64,000 nucleotides of DNA from Rhodobacteraceae bacterium Araon29 (GTDB taxonomy: Bacteria; Pseudomonadota; Alphaproteobacteria; Rhodobacterales; Rhodobacteraceae). The stretch spans positions 992,001 to 1,056,000 of the forward strand of contig CP046865.1 of NCBI GenBank assembly GCA_039640505.1. Reading direction: 5' to 3'. The notes under the pieces are model-generated. The model was not told where the DNA came from. It searched no databases and saw only the letters and a program-made list of their open reading frames with translations. The stretch's first letter is position 1. Every line of letters starts with the position of its first letter. This document shows positions 54,872-62,076 of the stretch, piece after piece. The position numbers and the translations under genes are program-made.

Positions 54872-56101
54872 TTAGTTCAAAAACCCTTTTTCTTTGGCCG
54901 CTGCCACATAGGCGGCTTCAACATCTGCAAGCGCCTGTTCTGCAGACTCTTTACCTTGCATAAAGTCTGACAGTTCATTGCCAAGCGCCGAGTGCAAAAG
55001 ACCCATGTAAGGCAACATTGGGTAGGGTGGTGTGCCCATTTTGGCCGCTTCAAAAACACCAATGGCCGCATCAGTTGGCTGATAGCCGTCAATCAACCAT
55101 ACTGCTTGGGTTCTGATTGCTTCATCTTCCATTTTTGCTGGGCGAATTGCATTCATCAATGCGATGAATGTGGCTTCTGCTTCTGCATCGCTGATATTTT
55201 TCGCGACGGTCCAGCCATCCCACCATAATGTTGAAGCTGGCGTTGAGCCGCCGCCCACAGTCATCGGGCCTGCGATTGCATGGCCATTTTTAACCGCGTC
55301 TGTAACACCCTCTGCTGTGGTTTGAGATGCAGCTCTTGATCCCCACATGTTCAGCAGCGCGATGTTGCCGGCGCGGTATTCCGCGTTTGTCGCGTTAGAA
55401 TCATGGGTCAGGAAGTCTGGGTTCATGTAGGTGGACAACGCTTTCATCATCTCAAGCGTTTGCACACCTGCTGCGTTATTCACATTTGGCTCTGCTGTGC
55501 CGGCTTTGAAATGTGATCCGCCATAGCCCAGGAACATATTGTTAAATTCTTGTGCCAGGTTCCAACCTGAGGCATATGCACCACCGATCGGGTTGTCCAA
55601 GATGCCCTGATCGCGGATCATTTGGGCCGCTGCGAGCATATCCTCATAGGTTGAGGGCGGCTGAACGCCAATTTGATCAAGAATATCGCTGCGATACATC
55701 AAGTGCTGTGCGTTTGCCATGAAGGCTACAGCCATGACTTTTCCGCCAATTTTGATCAATTGGCTAGATTGCAGATCCTGACCGTGTTTGGCAACCAGAT
55801 CATCCAGCGGCCGGATGACATCTTCGTTCATCAAGGCCACAATCGAGGAATTGGCGACAACTGCAGAAGTATACTCTGCCGGATTGCCCTGCATTCCCGG
55901 AACGTTCAAGCTTTGATGCTCGCTCGTAAGGTTGGTCGCGACCTCTGCGCCGCTACATTCTTGAGCTCCAGCCCCAACAGTTTGGATGGCTGGAAATTCG
56001 TTGCCTACAATACTGACGCGAGCAGAAATCTCGCAAGCAGTAGCAGCCGAGCCGGCCATCACTGCTATAGTGCTCACAAGAGCTACTTTCTTTAGAAACA
56101 T
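54872..56101 (-). CDS. ABC sugar-type transporter substrate-binding protein
   Basis: 409 residues from ATG 56101 (GGGAGAGA upstream). Signal peptide 1-25 (MFLKKVALVSTIAVMAGSAA). SBP_bac_1 (MalE-like) features: AVAFMANAQHLMYRSDILDQ, then ALLNMWGSRAASQTTAEGV. Ends KEKGFLN. CUT1 systems carry sugars, polyols or glycerol-phosphate-like compounds; the catabolic genes do not look like ordinary sugar breakdown, so the ligand is uncertain. Confidence 0.85.
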   Translation of the reverse strand: MFLKKVALVSTIAVMAGSAATACEISARVSIVGNEFPAIQTVGAGAQECSGAEVATNLTSEHQSLNVPGMQGNPAEYTSAVVANSSIVALMNEDVIRPLDDLVAKHGQDLQSSQLIKIGGKVMAVAFMANAQHLMYRSDILDQIGVQPPSTYEDMLAAAQMIRDQGILDNPIGGAYASGWNLAQEFNNMFLGYGGSHFKAGTAEPNVNNAAGVQTLEMMKALSTYMNPDFLTHDSNATNAEYRAGNIALLNMWGSRAASQTTAEGVTDAVKNGHAIAGPMTVGGGSTPASTLWWDGWTVAKNISDAEAEATFIALMNAIRPAKMEDEAIRTQAVWLIDGYQPTDAAIGVFEAAKMGTPPYPMLPYMGLLHSALGNELSDFMQGKESAEQALADVEAAYVAAAKEKGFLN

Positions 56102-56176
56102 ACTGTCTCTCCCTGTTTGCGGGTGCGACACCTCACCGTCACCCGGTTGCTCCGCTTTCGCGGTTCTAAAAGGGGA

Positions 56177-57226
56177 TTATTCCCCAATGCGTGCCCCTGT
56201 TTCAGAATTGAACAGGTGACATACGTCTGATGAAATTTTGAATGAAACTGGATCATCGATCCGTGCTCGATAATTTTTCTCGGCCTTTACAGCCACCAAA
56301 GACCCGCCGATGCGAACGGATACCATTGTCGCATCGCCAAGCAGTTCCTGAGTGTAGATCCGGGCATTTATGTCGCCGTCTTCACTGACAACCTGTGCAT
56401 CCTCGGCTCTGAAACCCAAAGTGGTTTTGCCATCTGGCGCAGACAGGCCTGAAATTTCTGTATTCTCTGCCTTGAAGACGCCATTTGACATTTCACCATC
56501 GATCAAATTCATAGCTGGGTTGCCGATGAAACTGGCAACAAAGCTGTTGGCAGGTCTGTCATATATCTCTGTGGGCGATCCCACCTGCTGGACGATACCT
56601 TTTTCCATCACCACCACCCGGTCGGCCAAGGTCATGGCCTCGATCTGGTCATGGGTGACGTAAATTGTGGTCACTGCCAGTTCATGGCTTAGGTTTTTGA
56701 TCTGCGCTCGCGTTGAAACCCGCAGCTTGGCATCCAAGTTTGACAGCGGTTCATCCATCAAAAACACATTTGGTTCCCGCACGATGGCCCGTGCAAGGGC
56801 AACCCTCTGGCGTTGACCGCCTGACAATTCAGCAGGTTTGCGGTGTAAAAAGTCGTTCAGCTCGACCATCTCTGCAGCATGACGCACTTTGGCATCGTGA
56901 GTGCTGCGGTCAATACCGCGTACTTTCAGCGGAAAGCGTATGTTTTCATACACGTTCATATTTGGATAAAGCGCATAGCTTTGGAATACCATGGAAACAT
57001 CGCGGTCTTTTGGCTCTAGATCATTGATCACTTTTCCATCAATCATGATCTCGCCCTCTGTGGCGTCTTCTAATCCGGCAATCATGCGCATCGTGGTCGT
57101 TTTTCCACAGCCAGAAGGGCCCAAAAGCACCAAAAATTCGCGGTCAGAAATAGTGAGGTTAAAGTTGTCCACGGCCACAAAGGACCCCCAGCGCTTGCCA
57201 ACATTGCGCAGTTGAATTTCCGCCAT
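56177..57226 (-). CDS. ABC transporter ATP-binding protein (MalK/UgpC type)
   Basis: 349 residues. Walker A GPSGCGKTTT, signature LSGGQRQRVALARAI, Walker B VFLMDEPLSNLD, IYVTHDQIEAM, and a TOBE/OB regulatory domain. First gene of the long operon; its start lies 20-90 bases from the LacI palindromes, so it is the gene most directly controlled by them. Confidence 0.88.
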   Translation of the reverse strand: MAEIQLRNVGKRWGSFVAVDNFNLTISDREFLVLLGPSGCGKTTTMRMIAGLEDATEGEIMIDGKVINDLEPKDRDVSMVFQSYALYPNMNVYENIRFPLKVRGIDRSTHDAKVRHAAEMVELNDFLHRKPAELSGGQRQRVALARAIVREPNVFLMDEPLSNLDAKLRVSTRAQIKNLSHELAVTTIYVTHDQIEAMTLADRVVVMEKGIVQQVGSPTEIYDRPANSFVASFIGNPAMNLIDGEMSNGVFKAENTEISGLSAPDGKTTLGFRAEDAQVVSEDGDINARIYTQELLGDATMVSVRIGGSLVAVKAEKNYRARIDDPVSFKISSDVCHLFNSETGARIGE

Positions 57227-57246
57227 ATGGACTCCCTAAATCCCGA

Positions 57247-57262
57247 TTGCATACGTTTGCAA
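57247..57262. promoter_or_regulatory. LacI-type operator O1
   Basis: TTGCATACGTTTGCAA, a palindrome with one mismatched pair around a central CG, 21 bp before the ATPase gene. Same half-site TTGCATAC as the second operator, 57 bp away centre to centre. Confidence 0.7.
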
Positions 57263-57301
57263 CTTTAGCGTGGCCGAGAAAGTTACTTTAAGCAAGAGTT
57301 T

Positions 57302-57321
57302 TTTTGCATACGTATGCAAAA
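57302..57321. promoter_or_regulatory. LacI-type operator O2
   Basis: TTTTGCATACGTATGCAAAA is a perfect 20-bp palindrome around CG in the gap between the divergent ATPase and SnoaL-like genes. The operon's own LacI-family protein is the likely ligand-responsive repressor; two sites allow looping or separate control of both directions. Confidence 0.75.
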
Positions 57322-57410
57322 TAGTGTTTACTGGATCGCAGCTAGAGTGCTAAGGCGGTAGGAAAGCCAAATAATGGTAAGCACCTGTGCAACAATGGAA
57401 AAAGGCAATG

Positions 57411-58415
57411 ATGTTTCAATCTGAAAAGCAAATTGTACGGGATTTCTATGGCGCCTTGGAAAATGCTGAGGGTTCCGAAATTGATAGCATAATGGGTCAA
57501 TTTTGTGCCCCTGATCTGCTGTGGCGTGGTTTTCACCCTTTTAATGAGATTCGCGGATGCGCCGAAGTTGGTGCGCATTTCTGGGAGCCTTTACGCCGCA
57601 GCCTTGCGCATTTGCAACGCCGGATGGATATTTTCATGGCAGGGGAAAATGAACTTACCGGGCATGAAGGGGTTTGGGTTGTCTCCATGGGGCATCTTAT
57701 GGGGCTTTTTGATGAAGCTTGGCTGGGCATTCCGCCCACGGGTAAAATGGCACTATTGCGCTATTGCGAGTTTAGCAAAGTCGAGAACGGAATGATCACT
57801 GAAGCTGCTATGTTCTTCGATATACCGCATTTGATGATGCAGGCAGGGTTGCAGCCGTTTCCACCACAAACTGCAGCACATTTGGTACAGCCTGGTCCGA
57901 TGAACCATGATGGGTTGCTGTTTGACCCCCAAGACCCGGTCGAGGGCGAACGAACAAAAGATGCTATTGAATTCATGATCAATGACATCAAAACATGGCG
58001 CAATGGAGAAGAAGAACCGTTGGTGGATGAGCTCCGGCGCAGTTGGAACGAGGATATGCTTTGGTGGGGCCCAGCAGGTATCGGCGCCACCTATACGATT
58101 GAACGCTACGCCCAGCAGCATTCTGGTCCGTTTCGCGCAGGGTTTAAAAACCGGACGTTTAATGGCCATTTATGCCGTGTTGCCGAAGGACATTTTGGTG
58201 GCTTTTTCGGTTGGCCCAACTTAACCCTGATCCCGACTGGCGGGTTTATGGGCATGCCGGCAAGCGAAACCCCCGGTGATATGCGCGTGATTGATATGTA
58301 TCGCCGCGACGGTGATAAGCTCACCGAAAATTGGATTTTCATCGACCTTCTGCATTTTTGGAACATGCAGGGTATAGATATTCTTAAACGAATGGCCCAG
58401 CTTCAGCGTAGTTAA
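57411..58415 (+). CDS. SnoaL-like (NTF2-fold) protein, two domains, divergent
   Basis: 334 residues from ATG 57411, with AAAGG at 57401-57405 as ribosome site; GTG 57387 and ATG 57408 are in-frame alternatives. Two NTF2-like units (GALENAEGSEIDSIMGQFCA; then EPLVDELRRSWNEDMLWWGP). It ends DGDKLTENWIFIDLLHFWNM, resembling the other three family members in the cluster. Divergent from the operon with the LacI operators between them, so probably co-regulated. Confidence 0.77.
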   Translation: MFQSEKQIVRDFYGALENAEGSEIDSIMGQFCAPDLLWRGFHPFNEIRGCAEVGAHFWEPLRRSLAHLQRRMDIFMAGENELTGHEGVWVVSMGHLMGLFDEAWLGIPPTGKMALLRYCEFSKVENGMITEAAMFFDIPHLMMQAGLQPFPPQTAAHLVQPGPMNHDGLLFDPQDPVEGERTKDAIEFMINDIKTWRNGEEEPLVDELRRSWNEDMLWWGPAGIGATYTIERYAQQHSGPFRAGFKNRTFNGHLCRVAEGHFGGFFGWPNLTLIPTGGFMGMPASETPGDMRVIDMYRRDGDKLTENWIFIDLLHFWNMQGIDILKRMAQLQRS

Positions 58416-58759
58416 TTCCTCGATCCGAGAGAGCTGCTCGGAATTAAAATTAAGCTTCGCAATTTTGCCTATATTACAGACAAGAAGTAAAAACCCCTAA
58501 AAAGGGAATACAAAAATTATAGGAAAGGCCGTTAAATTAAGTCAAAGAGGAACTCAATCAAGTTGAACTTGTGATCCTGTGCTGCCGAAGAAAGCTAAAT
58601 TTAACGGAGATCCGGATGTCTGTTTTTATAAGGGCGGGCCACTTCAAAAGGGAAAGATCGGCTTGAACCTGCATTTTTAGGATTTTGCTACCCTTCCGAT
58701 AGTAGATGTCTGCTGGCATATAGCTTTGTAAACTCTCATGGTAGCGTGTCTAACTTGGT
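58416..58759. other. Gap holding a degenerate repeat copy
   Basis: No gene. 58581-58670 is an imperfect copy of 61827-61916 (see the repeat entries). The rest is AT-rich. Confidence 0.4.
58581..58670 (+). repeat. Degenerate 90-bp repeat, copy A
   Basis: Aligns without gaps to copy B, roughly three quarters of positions matching by eye, with GAAAGC, CCACTT, GGGAAAGATC and GCTTGAACCT kept. It reads LPKKAKFNGDP...GPLQKGKIGLNL in one frame, so it may be a relic of a coding or transposon segment. Confidence 0.5.
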
Positions 58760-59071
58760 TTAAACAATATGCTGAATTGTATTAAAGCCTTCAAAGTTTG
58801 GTGAACCTTCATATAATTTCACCCTTTGCCCGGCGCCTTTGTGAGCGGCGCGAAATGCTTCGCTTTTGGTCCAGTTTAAAAACGCTTTTTCCGACGCCCA
58901 AACTGTGTGCGAAGCATAGAGCACTGTCCCGTCTATTTCAGATCCTTTGAGCATGCGAAATTCAACAAACCCCTCTAAATCTTTGAGATAGCTATCTCTT
59001 GAAAGCCATAAATCTTCAAAGGCTTTTGTATTTTCGCGCTTCACTCGAAAGCGGTTCATAGCAATGTACAT
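58760..59071 (-). CDS. Antibiotic biosynthesis monooxygenase (ABM)-domain protein
   Basis: 103 residues from ATG 59071 (GAGGG upstream); a longer reading to 59113 has no ribosome site. MYIAMNRFRVKRENTKAFEDLW is the ABM/IsdG-like beta-strand start, and AEKSE-type FRAAHK (here SEAFRAAHKGAG) lies near residue 80. ABM domains act as cofactor-free oxygenases or heme-degrading enzymes; no catalytic evidence is visible. Confidence 0.7.
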   Translation of the reverse strand: MYIAMNRFRVKRENTKAFEDLWLSRDSYLKDLEGFVEFRMLKGSEIDGTVLYASHTVWASEKAFLNWTKSEAFRAAHKGAGQRVKLYEGSPNFEGFNTIQHIV

Positions 59072-59219
59072 TCTATTTTCCCTCAATTTATAGCAAGTAG
59101 GCAACTGTAGCACTCTGGCGCTTAGCTGTGATCTTATTCGAAAGTGATTAGTGCTTTTTATCAGGCCCTAGTGCATGCATATGTATCTTTATGTTGTAGT
59201 CCAGCTTAGTTTTCCCAAA

Positions 59220-59717
59220 TCAAACTGGTGCGTAAGCAGGAGATTGGACATCTCCTGTGATGATTGCGAGCCGTTCAAGCGCTGCCAAAAAGTCAGAAAC
59301 GTTGGGCCCTTCACAAACCATTACAGCATAAGATGAAATTGCCGACTTCCGTTGGAGCCGAATGCTTTGAAGGGTCATTAAAAAATATTTTTCCTCATTT
59401 GTCATTGTTAGGCATGCCTTGGGATGGCTTGTTGCAAAGTAAGAAAAACCGCGAACCCGACCAAGACACATCATATCGATTGCTATTGAAATCGCATGTG
59501 CAATGCTTGCTCCGAAAGGAACCGGGAAAATATGTTCTGCTTGCAAAAAACCCGATTTCCACGCCTGAGATTTAGGTTGGTCCAAAGATTCAAAAAAATG
59601 TCGTGCAATGCGCAGAACTGAGACTTCAAAGTTATCGAAACGCATATCTTCGATAAAAACTATATCATCCGGGACATAAGGTTGCCCAGTGTGATGGTTT
59701 TGTGGATTACCAGCCAT
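59220..59717 (-). CDS. Conserved-looking protein of unknown function
   Basis: 165 residues starting MAGNPQNHHTGQPYVPDDI. No signal peptide or membrane segment. The middle has AEHIFPVPFGASIAHAISIA and EEKYFLMTLQSIRLQRKSAI. Convincing coding character and position upstream of the ABM gene, but I do not recognise a domain. Confidence 0.55.
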   Translation of the reverse strand: MAGNPQNHHTGQPYVPDDIVFIEDMRFDNFEVSVLRIARHFFESLDQPKSQAWKSGFLQAEHIFPVPFGASIAHAISIAIDMMCLGRVRGFSYFATSHPKACLTMTNEEKYFLMTLQSIRLQRKSAISSYAVMVCEGPNVSDFLAALERLAIITGDVQSPAYAPV

Positions 59718-59904
59718 TCAAATTCCTCGTTTAACTGTGGAGTTTTGAGGCCTGGCCAGTTTCCGCTGGGCATCGTCATTTTTTCGCTCTTGAGCATAAT
59801 TGTCAAGTTTTATGCGCGGACTTGCAAAGTTATACGATTCCTGTTTGATTATTCCTGCAAGGTTTAACCCCAGCATTAGTTTTTGCGTAAGAAAAGGACA
59901 CACC

Positions 59905-61563
59905 TTGCCCAGCCCAACACAGCCTATTTTAGACATAATTGACTTGTCCATTACGTTACCGGATCGCGCTGACCGGCGCTATGCTGTTGATAATGTCTCC
60001 CTTACTGTAAATAGGGGCGAAATTTTGTGTGTTGTTGGAGAGAGCGGGTCGGGAAAATCGGTTATGACAAGTGCCGTTTTGAACGATATCGCTAAGCCAT
60101 TAAATGTGGAATCGGGTCAGGTTATATTTAATGGAAAAGATGTTTTAAAGCTCTCTCAAAATGAGTTAAATGAGCTGCGCGGTGCGCGTATTTCAATGAT
60201 TTATCAAGAGCCTATGGCGGCGCTTAATCCCGCGGTTAAAATTGGAAGGCAGGTTGAAGAAGTATTTAGCCTTCACAGACCAGAGATTTCGGCACCACAG
60301 CGCAAGATAGAAACAATAAAGCTGTTGGAACAAATGAAGCTTCCTACTCCGGAGCGGATTTATGCAAGTTACCCTCACCAAGTTTCGGGGGGACAATGTC
60401 AACGCATTGTGATCGCGATGGCACTGGCTTGCAAACCAGACATATTGATTGCAGACGAGCCAACAACAGCGCTTGACGTGACAACGCAGGCTGAAATTCT
60501 GCGTCTAATACAGGATCTAAAAGAGGTTTATGACAATGGAACAATCTTTATAACTCACGACTTTGGGATCGTGGCTGATATTGCCGATCGCGTGGCTGTT
60601 ATGTGTCAGGGGAAAATTATTGAGCAGGGCTCTAAACAAGAAATTCTTATGCATCCGAAAGAACCTTATACAAAATTGTTGGTCGATGCGATGCCTCTTC
60701 TGGAAACCACTCGAACCCCGGATTTAAGCCGCGATGACAAACCTGTTTTAGAGGTTAAGGCTCTACACAAAATTTATGGCACTGCGTCTACAAAAGTTCA
60801 TGCTTTGAACGATGCAAGTTTTGTGCTTCGAAAGGGCGAAACACTTGGTGTTGTGGGCGAAAGTGGATCAGGTAAGTCCACTTTGGCCAAAACGCTCATA
60901 AGACTGATCGAGCCGACATCTGGTTCTGTGATGATAAATCATCAGGATTTTCTAGCTCTATCTGATCGGGATCTTGTAAAAGCGCGTAAAAATATTCAAA
61001 TGATTTTTCAAGACCCGTTCGGGTCACTTAATCCCTGTCAGACAGTTGGTTACATGGTAACAAGAGGTCTTTTGCTACAAGGGGTGCCCTCCGCCGAAGC
61101 ACGCCAGCGTGCGGTAAAGTTGCTGTCACAAGTTGGATTGGGTGAGCAGTCTCTCCGGCGAAAACCAATTAATTTTTCCGGGGGTCAACGGCAGAGAATT
61201 GGCATTGCCCGTGCGCTTTCGATGGAGCCAGATGTGGTGGTTGCAGATGAAAGCGTTTCTGCTTTAGATCTGTCGGTACAAAAACAAGTGCTTAGATTAA
61301 TGAATGATCTGCAGAAAAGTTATGAAATGGCCATTATTTTCATTACGCATGATCTTAGAGTTGCTGCTCAGATTTCGGACTATATTACCGTGATGGAAAA
61401 AGGGCAAATGGTAGAATTTGGTCCTGCTGATAAGGTTTTTAATAACCCGCAGCATGCTTATACGAAAAAGTTACTGGATGCAGCGCCGGGCTGTGACTGG
61501 ACACCGCCTAGGCTTGATGCTGAAGAAGCTGCAAGAATTGCAAGAGATCTTGAACAAGCCTAG
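59905..61563 (+). CDS. Dipeptide/oligopeptide-type ABC transporter, two ATPase domains fused
   Basis: 552 residues from TTG 59905 (AAGGA 6 bases upstream); earlier in-frame codons up to 59800 give an unlikely N-terminus. Domain 1: Walker A GESGSGKS, signature VSGGQCQRIVIAMALA, Walker B ILIADEPTTALD. Domain 2: GESGSGKST, FSGGQRQRIGIARAL, VVADESVSALD. GsiA-like DppD-DppF fusion. No permease or binding-protein gene adjoins it, so its partners are elsewhere. Confidence 0.88.
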   Translation: MPSPTQPILDIIDLSITLPDRADRRYAVDNVSLTVNRGEILCVVGESGSGKSVMTSAVLNDIAKPLNVESGQVIFNGKDVLKLSQNELNELRGARISMIYQEPMAALNPAVKIGRQVEEVFSLHRPEISAPQRKIETIKLLEQMKLPTPERIYASYPHQVSGGQCQRIVIAMALACKPDILIADEPTTALDVTTQAEILRLIQDLKEVYDNGTIFITHDFGIVADIADRVAVMCQGKIIEQGSKQEILMHPKEPYTKLLVDAMPLLETTRTPDLSRDDKPVLEVKALHKIYGTASTKVHALNDASFVLRKGETLGVVGESGSGKSTLAKTLIRLIEPTSGSVMINHQDFLALSDRDLVKARKNIQMIFQDPFGSLNPCQTVGYMVTRGLLLQGVPSAEARQRAVKLLSQVGLGEQSLRRKPINFSGGQRQRIGIARALSMEPDVVVADESVSALDLSVQKQVLRLMNDLQKSYEMAIIFITHDLRVAAQISDYITVMEKGQMVEFGPADKVFNNPQHAYTKKLLDAAPGCDWTPPRLDAEEAARIARDLEQA

Positions 61564-62076
61564 ATTGCATCTTGAGAGTCTTATTTTCAATTTTTTAGAG
61601 ATTTTCTGCCAATTTAATGGGCATGTTTAGTGTGTGTTTTTTAGCAGATCGCGGCCTATCAGTGTGTTTAAAAGTGCGCAGGAAACCACGGCATTAACAA
61701 TACGCCTGCACTGCAGCACCCACAATGGCGTTCAATAAGAGCAGTTCTGTGCCAAATCGACAGTATCATAAAGTTCCTAGAATGCAGCCCAGCATTTTTA
61801 ACTTTAGATTCGCGCTGGTCTTTGGCGCCGCCAAAGAAAGCCGGATTTAATGACCAACTGAATGTCGACTCCCATTAGTGCGAACCACTTAAAACGGGAA
61901 AGATCAGCTTGAACCTTCTTTGTTTGGGGTTGTATATCATTTCCATGAAATTAAATTCCTCGTGATGAAATACGAAAGAAGCATGGTTTTCGGTTGTGAA
62001 ATTTCATTTAATTTTAGACCGTTACGTTTGCTGCACGGTTTACAAACGCAAGCTTAGTTAGGGTAAGGCGCAAACT
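61564..62076. other. 513-base gap with repeat copy B
   Basis: No gene seen; AT-rich. It holds the second degenerate repeat (61827-61916). No clear promoter. Confidence 0.4.
61827..61916 (+). repeat. Degenerate 90-bp repeat, copy B
   Basis: Partner of 58581-58670 in the same orientation, about 3.2 kb away. It contains an internal TAG in the frame matching copy A's open reading, so it is more decayed. Confidence 0.5.
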
